From contig NZ_PYOG01000029.1 of the NCBI RefSeq assembly GCF_003026815.1, positions 1 through 48,582 of the forward strand: a DNA stretch of 48,582 nt, read 5' to 3'. A program made the position numbers and the translations under genes. Position 1 is the stretch's first letter. Each line of letters opens with the position of its first letter. The DNA is from Photobacterium damselae (GTDB lineage Bacteria; Pseudomonadota; Gammaproteobacteria; Enterobacterales; Vibrionaceae). Below, piece after piece: positions 36,701 through 43,348 of this stretch. The notes under the pieces were generated by a model. It saw only the letters and a program-made list of their open reading frames with translations, had not been told where the DNA came from and searched no databases.

Positions 36701-36751
36701 ATGTTCATGTTTAAAAATACATTATTTCCTCCACCGTCAACACGACGTTAA
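36701..36751 (+). CDS. mgtP: leader peptide MgtP-like (16 residues, three consecutive prolines)
   Basis: Encodes MFMFKNTLFPPPSTRR. The three consecutive proline codons CCT CCA CCG fit a proline-sensing leader ORF. In Salmonella, mgtP translation responds to charged tRNA-Pro and hyperosmotic stress and tunes mgtCB transcription. That regulation is established for Salmonella; here it is inferred from position and codon content. Confidence 0.65.
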   Translation: MFMFKNTLFPPPSTRR

Positions 36752-36827
36752 TCGCCTTCCCGGCGACAATTTGTCGTGTGCTTAATAAAGCACGTAGTTA
36801 ATTCTTCCAGCAAAAATGGAGGAAGCT

Positions 36828-37447
36828 ATGTTGATGTTTCCTTATATCGCAAATTTACTCGCCGCGATGCTGTTGGGTGCGCTGATTGGCGCTGAAAGAC
36901 AGTGGCGTCAGCGTATGGCCGGCCTGCGCACCAATGCGCTGGTCGCCACCGGCGCGGCGGTTTTTATTCTGAGTTCCATTTCAACATCGCCGGACAGTCC
37001 CGGACGTATTGCCGCGCAGGTAGTTTCCGGAATTGGTTTTCTCGGCGCCGGCGTCATCATGCGGGAAGGCATGAACGTGCGCGGCCTGAATACCGCGGCA
37101 ACGCTGTGGTGCTCTGCGCCAATATTCTACTGCGCGAAGCGGCGCAGAGAATTAATCAGATCCCCGGCGCGACAGAAGAAGAGAAATGCTACGTTCTGAA
37201 TATTGTCTGTCAAAGCGAATATGAAAACGCGATTCGTCAGCTATTGCTTAATATCAGTAAAGAGATGACGCTCAGCCTTCAGGGACTGGTGTCGGCAGCA
37301 GCAAAAGAACAAGGGCATAAAGAAATCCGCATCGAACTGGTGGGGAATACCGACTGCCGCAAAGCGCGAGATCTCATTATGTCAAGAATTGGCGGGGACG
37401 AAAACAGTGTGTCGAGGGGAGTTAACCTCGCGGCTATTCTACTCTGA
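36828..37447 (+). pseudogene. mgtC: MgtC virulence protein, inactivated by internal deletion
   Basis: The N-terminal part (MLMFPYIANLLAAMLLGALI... to ...LNTAATLWCSA) follows Salmonella MgtC closely as I recall it. It has the conserved IGAERQWRQRMAGLRTNALV and GFLGAGVIMREGMNVRGLN segments. After the CTCTGCG at 37112-37118 the sequence jumps to CANILLREAAQRINQ in another frame. About 23 residues (~70 bases, a transmembrane helix) are missing and the first frame ends at 37199. The C-terminal ACT-like domain is still readable in the second frame to 37447, though its last residues differ from Salmonella. Start chosen at 36828 after GGAGGA; 36816 is in frame too. Confidence 0.9.
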
Positions 37448-37580
37448 CAATCATTTGTCTAAGGAGGGAATGATGGATATTCCCAGACAATTAAAGTAAT
37501 AAGCTTTTAATAACGTAAAAATGAATTATGCATAAGTCATTTATGCAGGGATAGCGACGTCTTAATTTTGAGGATTAATC

Positions 37581-40313
37581 ATGACTGACATGAAAATAGA
37601 AAACCGGAAAATAAACCGGTCTGCGTCAGAAAATGATAAGCAGCATAAAAAAAGCTTCGCCATTGAAACCGAGGCATTTAACAGCCCGGATCATACGCTG
37701 GCGCGGTTAAACAGCAGTCGCCACGGGCTCACCACCGAAGATGCCCTTGAACGACTGGATGAATATGGCCGCAATGAAGTGGCGCATGAGCAGGCGCCAC
37801 CAGTGTTGATCCAGCTTTTGCAGGCATTCAATAACCCGTTTATCTATGTCCTGATGGCGCTGGCCGCCGTCAGCTTCGTGACCGATTACTGGCTACCGCT
37901 GCGTAACGGCGAAGAGACCGATCTGACCGGGATCATCATTATCGTCACGATGGTCAGCCTGAGCGGGTTATTGCGTTTCTGGCAGGAGTTTCGCACCAAC
38001 AAAGCGGCGCAGGCGCTGAAATCCATGGTCCGCACCACGGCGACGGTGCTGCGTCGCGGTCCCGGGAATATGGGGCCGGTGCAGGAGGAAATTGCCATTG
38101 AGGAGCTGGTGCCCGGGGATATCATCTTCCTGGCGGCGGGGGATCTGGTTCCGGCAGACGTCCGCCTGCTGGAGTCCCGGGACCTGTTTGTCAGCCAGTC
38201 GATACTCAGCGGCGAGTCGCTGCCGGTTGAGAAGTATGACGTTCTGGCCAGCGTTTCCGGTAAAGGATGCGACAGGCTTCCCGAGCCGAACAAAGATAAA
38301 AGCCTGCTGGAGATGGGCAATATCTGTCTGATGGGCACTAACGTGACCAGCGGCAGGGCGCAGGCGGTGGTGGTGGCCACAGGAAACCGTACCTGGTTTG
38401 GTTCGCTGGCGAAATCCATCGTCGGCACGCGTACCCAGACGGCGTTCGACCGCGGGGTAAACAGCGTCAGCTGGCTGCTGATCCGCTTTATGCTGGTGAT
38501 GGTACCGATTGTGCTGCTGATTAACGGCTTCAGCAAAGGTGACTGGGTTGAGGCCTCGCTTTTTGCCCTGGCGGTAGCGGTTGGCCTGACGCCGGAAATG
38601 CTGCCAATGATCGTCAGCTCCAACCTGGCGAAAGGTGCTATCGCCATGTCGCGGCGCAAAGTGATCGTCAAGCGGCTGAACGCCATCCAGAACTTTGGCG
38701 CTATGGACGTGCTGTGTACCGATAAAACCGGCACGCTGACTCAGGACAATATCATCCTTGAGCATCACCTTGATGTCAGCGGTCATGAGAGCGACCGGGT
38801 GCTGACGCTGGCCTGGCTTAACAGCAGCAGCCAGAGCGGGGCGCGCAACCTGATGGACCGGGCGGTGCTGCGCTTTGGCGAGGGGCGGATTGCGCCAGCG
38901 ACCAAAGAGCGTTTTGTCAAACTTGATGAACTGCCGTTTGATTTTGTCCGCCGTCGAGTCTCGGTGTCGGTGGAAGATGTCCGCCACGGTGACAAAAGCC
39001 TGATCTGCAAAGGCGCGGTCGAAGAGATGCTGATGGTCGCCACGCATCTTCGTGAAGGCGATAACGTTGTGGCGCTGGATGAAACCCGACGCGATCTGCT
39101 GTTAGCCAAAACGAAGGACTATAACGCCCAGGGCTTCCGCGTGCTGCTGGTCGCAACCCGCAAGCTGGATGACTCCGCGCTGACCACGCCGCTGTGCACC
39201 GCCGATGAGCAGGGACTGACGGTTGAAGGGATGCTGACTTTCCTCGATCCGCCGAAAGAGAGCGCGGGAAAAGCCATTACCGCGCTGCGCGATAACGGCG
39301 TGGCGGTGAAAGTGCTGACCGGCGATAACCCGGTGGTTACGGCGCGTATTTGCCTGGAAGTGGGCATCGATGCCCACGGTATTCTGACCGGCGCCCAGAT
39401 TGAAGCGATGACTGATCGCGAACTGGAGCGAGAAGTGGAAACGCGCTCGGTATTCGCGAAGCTGACGCCGCTGCAGAAGTCGCGCATCCTGAAAACGCTG
39501 CAGAAAAATGGCCACACCGTCGGCTTTCTCGGCGACGGCATCAACGATGCGCCAGCCCTGCGCGATGCGGACGTCGGCATTTCGGTCGACAGCGCGGCGG
39601 ATATCGCCAAAGAGGCATCGGATATCATTCTGCTGGAAAAGGATCTGATGGTGCTGGAAGAAGGGGTGATCAAAGGACGTGAGACGTTCGGCAATATCAT
39701 TAAGTACCTGAATATGACCGCCAGTTCTAACTTCGGCAACGTCTTCTCGGTACTGGTGGCCAGCGCGTTTATTCCGTTCCTGCCGATGCTGGCGATTCAT
39801 CTGCTGATTCAGAACCTGATGTACGATCTCTCCCAGCTTTCGCTGCCGTGGGACAAAATGGACAAAGAGTTTCTGCGCAAGCCGCGCAAGTGGGATGCGA
39901 AGAATATCGGCCGTTTTATGCTGTGGATTGGCCCGACGTCGTCCATTTTTGATATCACCACCTTCGCGCTGATGTGGTACGTTTTTGCTGCAAATAACGT
40001 TGAGGCCCAGGCGCTGTTCCAGTCCGGGTGGTTTATTGAAGGACTGCTGTCGCAAACGCTGGTCGTGCATATGCTGAGAACGCAGAAAATTCCTTTTATC
40101 CAGAGTCGGGCGACGTTGCCGGTGCTGCTCACCACCGCGGTGATTATGGCGATGGGGATCTACATTCCGTTCTCGCCGCTGGGGGCGATGGTCGGGCTGG
40201 AGCCGCTGCCGCTGAGCTACTTCCCGTGGCTGGTCGCGACGCTGCTCAGCTACTGCCTGGTCGCGCAGGGTATGAAGCGTTTCTATATCAAACGTTTCGG
40301 TCAGTGGTTCTGA
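37581..40313 (+). CDS. mgtB: Mg2+-importing P-type ATPase MgtB
   Basis: A 910-residue P3B-type ATPase, intact. Visible landmarks are the actuator ILSGESLPVEK, the phosphorylation motif DKTGTLTQ with Asp near residue 380, the hinge GDGINDAPALRDADVG near residue 650, and about ten transmembrane segments. The N-terminus MTDMKIENRKINRSASENDK and overall sequence follow Salmonella MgtB more closely than MgtA. The mgtC-mgtB-mgtR-mgtU order confirms it. It imports Mg2+ under starvation. Codon use is enterobacterial, so this is transferred DNA. Confidence 0.95.
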   Translation: MTDMKIENRKINRSASENDKQHKKSFAIETEAFNSPDHTLARLNSSRHGLTTEDALERLDEYGRNEVAHEQAPPVLIQLLQAFNNPFIYVLMALAAVSFVTDYWLPLRNGEETDLTGIIIIVTMVSLSGLLRFWQEFRTNKAAQALKSMVRTTATVLRRGPGNMGPVQEEIAIEELVPGDIIFLAAGDLVPADVRLLESRDLFVSQSILSGESLPVEKYDVLASVSGKGCDRLPEPNKDKSLLEMGNICLMGTNVTSGRAQAVVVATGNRTWFGSLAKSIVGTRTQTAFDRGVNSVSWLLIRFMLVMVPIVLLINGFSKGDWVEASLFALAVAVGLTPEMLPMIVSSNLAKGAIAMSRRKVIVKRLNAIQNFGAMDVLCTDKTGTLTQDNIILEHHLDVSGHESDRVLTLAWLNSSSQSGARNLMDRAVLRFGEGRIAPATKERFVKLDELPFDFVRRRVSVSVEDVRHGDKSLICKGAVEEMLMVATHLREGDNVVALDETRRDLLLAKTKDYNAQGFRVLLVATRKLDDSALTTPLCTADEQGLTVEGMLTFLDPPKESAGKAITALRDNGVAVKVLTGDNPVVTARICLEVGIDAHGILTGAQIEAMTDRELEREVETRSVFAKLTPLQKSRILKTLQKNGHTVGFLGDGINDAPALRDADVGISVDSAADIAKEASDIILLEKDLMVLEEGVIKGRETFGNIIKYLNMTASSNFGNVFSVLVASAFIPFLPMLAIHLLIQNLMYDLSQLSLPWDKMDKEFLRKPRKWDAKNIGRFMLWIGPTSSIFDITTFALMWYVFAANNVEAQALFQSGWFIEGLLSQTLVVHMLRTQKIPFIQSRATLPVLLTTAVIMAMGIYIPFSPLGAMVGLEPLPLSYFPWLVATLLSYCLVAQGMKRFYIKRFGQWF

Positions 40314-40331
40314 TGATGAGGAGGCGCAGAG

Positions 40332-40424
40332 ATGAATCGTTCTCCGGACACCCTCATCGCGCTGATATTTTTCCTGATTGGTCTGCTGGTGCTGCTGCTG
40401 GCAATCTGGCAAATCCTGTTCTGA
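40332..40424 (+). CDS. mgtR: MgtR, 30-residue membrane peptide
   Basis: Encodes MNRSPDTLIALIFFLIGLLV plus LLLAIWQILF, a single transmembrane peptide that matches Salmonella MgtR (MNRSPDKIIALIFLL...) in length and start. In Salmonella MgtR promotes degradation of MgtC by FtsH. Here its target mgtC is already broken. It begins 18 bases after mgtB. Confidence 0.9.
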   Translation: MNRSPDTLIALIFFLIGLLVLLLAIWQILF

Positions 40425-40435
40425 AAGGGGGCGCG

Positions 40436-40522
40436 ATGCGCAGAGGATCGCTGGATAACGTCTTTATTCAGGTGGCGATTATTGCGGCCATCATTATTCT
40501 GCTGACAATCTGGATTAGATAA
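40436..40522 (+). CDS. mgtU: MgtU, 28-residue membrane peptide
   Basis: Encodes MRRGSLDNVFIQVAIIAAII plus ILLTIWIR, preceded by AAAGGGGG. A 28-residue membrane peptide at the end of the mgtCBR operon corresponds to Salmonella MgtU, reported to protect MgtB from FtsH proteolysis. Size, position and the SLDNVF-hydrophobic pattern support the call. Confidence 0.8.
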   Translation: MRRGSLDNVFIQVAIIAAIIILLTIWIR

Positions 40523-40541
40523 GAGACTTTTTGTCTCGCCT

Positions 40542-40578
40542 GTTTGCCGGACTGCGGCTGACGTCTTGCCCGGCAAAC
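40542..40578. repeat. REP-like inverted repeat / terminator after mgtU
   Basis: GTTTGCCGG (40542-40550) and CCGGCAAAC (40570-40578) form a 9-bp stem around a GC-rich loop, like an enterobacterial REP unit. A smaller GAGAC-TTTTT-GTCTC hairpin precedes it at 40523-40537. The enterobacterial composition stops shortly after this point. Confidence 0.6.
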
Positions 40579-40937
40579 CGTTCACGTACAGGAAATTGAA
40601 ATTCTTTCAGCTCTGGAATGTGGTGGTTGAAATTAAACTATTGCTTGATTGGTACGCCATCGAGGCTCTGAAAGATCACTAAAAAAACACAGGCCGGAGT
40701 GGTCACATGTGCTTCGTGAAGATGGAAATAGGGCTGAAAGGGCATGAGTTAGTTGCTTTGAGAAAAGCAACTATGCGTGAAAAACGGCGACTTCATTACT
40801 GTCTTTAGGGAATATCGACCTAAAATCTGGCAAAACACTAAAAACAGTATAGAAAATACTCAAAAGTAACTTGTTTTAGTCGTCTAAATTATAAGAAAGA
40901 CGGTTACTGATCGATTTTTCAGTATTGCTGTCAGAGT

Positions 40938-40961
40938 GGTTAGGAATGGAAATTCCTAACC
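40938..40961. repeat. perfect 10-bp inverted repeat
   Basis: GGTTAGGAAT and ATTCCTAACC are separated by GGAA. There is no T-run on either side, so it is not an obvious terminator. The right arm and following bases (GAAATTCCTAACC then TGAAC one base later) recur with one change at 48443-48458, directly before the IS91-like end there. Confidence 0.7.
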
Positions 40962-40982
40962 GTGAACTTAATTATCATGCAG

Positions 40983-41046
40983 GAACACACTTATTTGAAC
41001 CCACTTTGCTAGTGTCTAAAGTGGGTTTAGAAAAGTGTGCTTGTTC
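40983..41046. repeat. 64-nt long imperfect stem-loop
   Basis: GAACACACTTATTTGAACCCACTTT pairs with AAAGTGGGTTTAGAAAAGTGTGCTTGTTC, with AACCCACTTT/AAAGTGGGTT as a perfect 10-bp core and CACACTT/AAGTGTG as an outer 7-bp block. Together they give a long arm around GCTAGTGTCT. Its role is unknown. A plasmid recombination or transfer site, or a structured RNA, are possibilities. Confidence 0.65.
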
Positions 41047-41129
41047 AACACCTAAAAAATAAGACGCTGAGAAGTGAAAGCGGTTCTTTGAGTGTAACGA
41101 AAAGGTTCGTTTTTACTTTGAAGTGTCAG

Positions 41130-41135
41130 TATAAT
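41130..41135 (+). promoter_or_regulatory. -10 element of the hok-type mRNA
   Basis: TATAAT lies about 4-5 bases before GCGCGGGTGCTCTTGGC. That stretch begins the 5' hairpin (CTTGGC-TTATTT-GCCAAG, 41149-41166), the counterpart of the 5' stem of hok mRNA in plasmid R1. No clear -35 was seen. Confidence 0.5.
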
Positions 41136-41180
41136 ATGCGCGGGTGCTCTTGGCTTATTTGCCAAGATGCCGAGGTAAAT

Positions 41181-41245
41181 AAGACAAAGCCCCGAATGAA
41201 CTATAAATTCAAACGAGGCTTATATCATGTTTCCTAACAAGACTG
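41181..41245 (-). ncRNA. sok: candidate Sok-type antisense RNA
   Basis: On the minus strand AGCCTCGTTTGAA pairs with TTCATTCGGGGCT, followed by TTTGTCTT, an intrinsic terminator for a leftward transcript. On the plus strand this is the AGCCCCG...ACGAGGC block just before the mok-like start, the same place and motif as in the R1 hok/sok locus, where Sok covers the mok ribosome binding site. The boundaries are approximate and the promoter was not pinned down. Confidence 0.6.
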
Positions 41246-41301
41246 ATCTTAGCCTCTATTTAGCTAAGAGGCAAGTTATATGCTACGAAAGACCGCTCTA
41301 A
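41227..41301 (+). CDS. mok: Mok-like overlapping leader ORF (24 residues)
   Basis: Encodes MFPNKTDLSLYLAKRQVICY plus ERPL and overlaps the start of the hok-like gene in another frame, as mok overlaps hok in R1. There, translation of mok is required for hok translation and is what Sok blocks. Called from the arrangement. Confidence 0.65.
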   Translation: MFPNKTDLSLYLAKRQVICYERPL

Positions 41302-41429
41302 TGGGTTTGATAGTTATCTGTATAACGATTCTATGTTTTACATGGATGGTTCGTGATTCGTTGTGCGAATTACAGATCAAAGATGGTAAAACGGTATTTC
41401 TAGTAACACTTGCTTATGAAGCGAAGTAG
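41280..41429 (+). CDS. hok: Hok/Gef-family small membrane toxin
   Basis: A 49-residue protein, MLRKTALMGLIVICITILCF followed by TWMVRDSLCELQIKDGKTVF and LVTLAYEAK. It has the Hok layout: a short basic start, one transmembrane helix, the conserved (R)xSLCE motif after it, and an aromatic/acidic tail ending AYE.K (R1 Hok: ...RKSLCEIRYRDG...MAYESGK). Hok damages the inner membrane in cells that lose the plasmid. It is shorter than the usual ORF cutoff. The antisense and leader elements around it support a complete addiction locus. Confidence 0.9.
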   Translation: MLRKTALMGLIVICITILCFTWMVRDSLCELQIKDGKTVFLVTLAYEAK

Positions 41430-41438
41430 ATGCTGGAG

Positions 41439-41467
41439 CGAGTAGGGGATTCCGAATCCTCTACTCG
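41439..41467 (+). terminator. hairpin at the 3' end of the hok-like mRNA
   Basis: CGAGTAGGGGATT and AATCCTCTACTCG form a 13-bp stem (one G-T mismatch pair) around CCG, 10 bases after the hok stop. There is no long T-run, so it may be an mRNA-stabilising 3' structure, which hok mRNAs have, rather than a simple terminator. Confidence 0.6.
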
Positions 41468-41548
41468 ATTCAGATTGTGAGAGAGCAGGCCATAGAGCAC
41501 CCATTCAAAATGACATTATGTGTGCATACATAACTTTATTTTGTTTTG

Positions 41549-41755
41549 TTACCCGAAATTCCCTGACTTGATGAACGTGGATGATCTCTTTCCACAGTAA
41601 GAGCACAAAGTAAACCATTCTAGCTCTTTAGTTTTTTGCCTTTGTTCTACAATCAAATGACCTTGATTGCAATCAGGACAACATACCGTTGTTTGTTTGC
41701 GAATCCAAACAGGCGTATTTTTCTGCACTATTCGACGTGTAATTTTAGAACGCAT
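41549..41755 (-). CDS. small zinc-ribbon protein
   Basis: A 68-residue protein with two Cys pairs, CCPDC and CSYC, spaced 27 residues apart. These are expected to bind one zinc (VCCPDCNQGHLIVEQRQ...FTLCSYCGKRS). It has a basic N-terminus (MRSKITRRIVQKN). No specific family is recognised. Such proteins are common on plasmids as putative DNA- or RNA-binding factors. It follows the 56-residue gene by 10 bases and probably shares its transcript. Confidence 0.6.
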   Translation of the reverse strand: MRSKITRRIVQKNTPVWIRKQTTVCCPDCNQGHLIVEQRQKTKELEWFTLCSYCGKRSSTFIKSGNFG

Positions 41756-41765
41756 AGGAAAACCC

Positions 41766-41936
41766 CTATAACCAAATTACTTTACCAAATCGGTCTATTT
41801 CCCCGATCCGTCCGCGCAACCGAAACCGCTTTGATGCTGGATTATTTTTGAGCAATACAGCACCTTCACTTTGTAACGATTGCCACTGGATCATTGCTTG
41901 CCGAGTGAAATCTAAGTGCGCAGCCGTTTTATCCAT
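41766..41936 (-). CDS. hypothetical 56-residue protein
   Basis: Encodes MDKTAAHLDFTRQAMIQWQS...RLRGRIGEIDRFGKVIWL then TAG. The frame has coding-like composition (mixed charged and hydrophobic residues, no long homopolymers) and ends 10 bases before the zinc-ribbon gene in the same direction. No recognised family and only a weak ribosome binding site. Confidence 0.5.
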   Translation of the reverse strand: MDKTAAHLDFTRQAMIQWQSLQSEGAVLLKNNPASKRFRLRGRIGEIDRFGKVIWL

Positions 41937-41989
41937 AAATATTCATCTGATCCATTACGTTGTCACGTTATTGTTCTTATATATAACTA

Positions 41990-42179
41990 TTCATTTCTTC
42001 ATCAAACATATCAATGATCTTATCTATAGTAGTTTGCTTGTCACTTTTTTAAGTTCATTGATTGAAATCTAATTACCGCCACCTTTGCGAACACTAATTA
42101 TCGCATCAGGCCAGAATGGAAGTATACGTTTCTTTGTTTCTTCTATAAGAACCATACCATTTTTAGGTAAGCCAACTGC
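41990..42179 (-). pseudogene. remnant of an upstream leftward gene
   Basis: Minus-strand reading gives clearly protein-like pieces in different frames. These are VGLPKNGMVLIEETKKRILP then FWPDAIISVRKGGGN to a TAG at 42069-42071, then ISINELKKVTSKLL, then IDKIIDMFDEEMNSYI. There is no start codon for the first piece, and a TAA lies just upstream at 42180. It looks like a decayed gene of the same small operon. Family not recognised. Confidence 0.45.
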
Positions 42180-42273
42180 TTATATATACAGTACTCTAAG
42201 ATGTGGAAACAATTATTTTCATCTAAATGGTTAATAGTAATAGGGGTATGAAGTCCAACGGAACGGTTCTGTA

Positions 42274-42301
42274 CGTTAAATGTTAAATGTTAAATGTTAA
42301 A
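42274..42301. repeat. short tandem repeat of TGTTAAA
   Basis: Three exact heptamers TGTTAAA preceded by one imperfect unit (CGTTAAA). It lies in the AT-rich ~290 bp gap upstream of the RNase gene, which otherwise shows nothing but a likely promoter. Iterons or slippage are both possible. Confidence 0.7.
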
Positions 42302-42465
42302 TCAATCAGTTAGAACAATATGACTTTTTAGTATACTCATAAAAAATAAATTATGGCTTCAATAAATTATGTAATAATACATTTTCCTACATATTTAGCA
42401 TAGCTATTCTATAGAAGAATAATATTTAATAAGGATGTCTACATTAGATAACAAGGATTTATAAT

Positions 42466-43308
42466 ATGATTACTAATAAAAAATAACTAGATTCTCTTTG
42501 CTCAGCTCTCTTTTGCTTACCTCTCTTTTAAGCCATGCTTCAATCCCAACTCATGGTGATTTTACCGCAAAGCAAACCTGTGACGCTTTTCAATCATTTA
42601 GAAAGCAAAGCAATCCACAAAATGTTCAATTATCTGTTGGACAACGCTATGAAATAACAGCGATTAACAAAGAGGCTTTCGACTGGGTACAAATTAAAGT
42701 ACCTGGCTCATCACCTCTCACTCGTTGGGTTAAAAGTAGCTGTGGCGAAAGCAATTTTCTAGGCCAAAACAAACCGACAACAAAACTATCTACCCCCAAT
42801 AATAACAAAGGAAATGGAAGTTGTAGTACAGCAGGCAACTTTGATTCTTATGTATTAGCACTAACTTGGCAGCCAGGATTTTGTGAACATTTCTCTTATA
42901 AAGGGAAAAAGCCTGAATGTGATGCTATTAATAGTGGCAAATTAGCAAGTACCAACTTGACCCTTCATGGATTGTGGCCAAACAAAAAAAGTTGCGGTAC
43001 AAACTATGGCTACTGTGATGATAGCAATAAATTAGATTTATCGCGTTCGACGATCAATAAAATAGCCCCGTGGATGCCAAACTTTTACTATCAAACCAAA
43101 TTTGGTGAATATGAGTGGCGTAAGCACGGCACTTGCCAAACTCAAAGTGCAGATCAATATTTTATGACGGCAGTAGACCTTGTTAAGCAGGTGGATGCCT
43201 CAGAAATCGGTCAATATATCAAAAAGAACATTGGTCGTAATATCAAAGCAGATCAGTTTAAACAACTTCTGGTCGATAAAATGGGTAAAGAGGCAGTCAA
43301 TCGTATTA
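42466..43308 (+). pseudogene. secreted RNase T2-family ribonuclease, 5' part (interrupted gene)
   Basis: The ribosome binding site AAGGA and the ATG at 42466 lead into MITNKK then a stop. With one more A in the A6 run (42478-42483) the frame continues as KITRFSLLSSLLLTSLLSHA, a perfect signal peptide, into the long open frame. A TTG at 42498 would otherwise be the first start. The protein has an N-terminal ~100-residue domain of unknown type, then the RNase T2 domain with both active-site blocks, TLHGLWPN and EWRKHGTC. At 43308 the gene is cut by a transposon; the remaining 56 codons are at 48157-48323. The rejoined gene (with the A) has exactly 337 codons including the stop. Confidence 0.9.
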
Positions 43309-43346
43309 AGGACCTGTCCGTAATACGTGTAATTTATTGTCACATC
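43309..43346 (+). repeat. left terminal inverted repeat of the 4.8-kb transposon
   Basis: Starts AGGACCTGTCCGTAATACG and ends TTGTCACATC, pairing with 48114-48151. It lacks the outer GGG that the right end keeps. The flanking target duplicate TATTA is at 43304-43308. Confidence 0.9.
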
Positions 43347-43348
43347 TT

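Larger units (their letters stand above)
36501..36827 (+). promoter_or_regulatory. mgtC-type promoter and long attenuating leader
   Basis: A -35-like TTTACT (36501-36506), a 16-bp spacer and TATAAT (36523-36528) precede about 295 bases of untranslated leader containing two short ORFs (36554-36595 and 36701-36751). In Salmonella the mgtCBR leader is about this long and carries mgtM and mgtP, which couple elongation to ATP/proline-related signals and low Mg2+. Dyads flank both ORFs. I did not find a convincing PhoP box. Confidence 0.7.
40579..41125. other. gene-poor stretch between the mgt operon and hok/sok
   Basis: No convincing gene. An open stretch ends at the TAA at 40682 (reads VVVEIKLLLDWYAIEALKDH) and may be a gene tail. 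A 33-codon ATG frame at 40707-40808 has a fair ribosome binding site but no recognisable product. Two strong palindromes lie at 40938-40961 and 40983-41046 (separate entries). The junction from GC-rich enterobacterial DNA to AT-rich plasmid DNA falls near 40590. Confidence 0.5.

Noticed and set aside
37581..40313. Naming the P-type ATPase MgtA.
   Set aside because: The N-terminus, the mgtC upstream, and mgtR and mgtU downstream match the mgtCBRU operon, so MgtB is the better call.
39102..40412. Long minus-strand open frames (436 and 359 codons) across the mgtB gene.
   Set aside because: They are antisense shadows in GC-rich DNA: composition is Arg/His/Gln-rich with no domain, and mgtB on the plus strand is unmistakable.
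40707..40808. A 33-codon ORF (MCFVKMEIGLKGHELVALRK…).
   Set aside because: A fair ribosome binding site, but no recognisable family, no neighbours in the same unit, and a length compatible with chance.
41037..41237. A 66-codon plus-strand frame through the hok leader.
   Set aside because: It runs through the 5' hairpin and the antisense region and has no plausible protein features; the hok/mok/sok reading explains the region.
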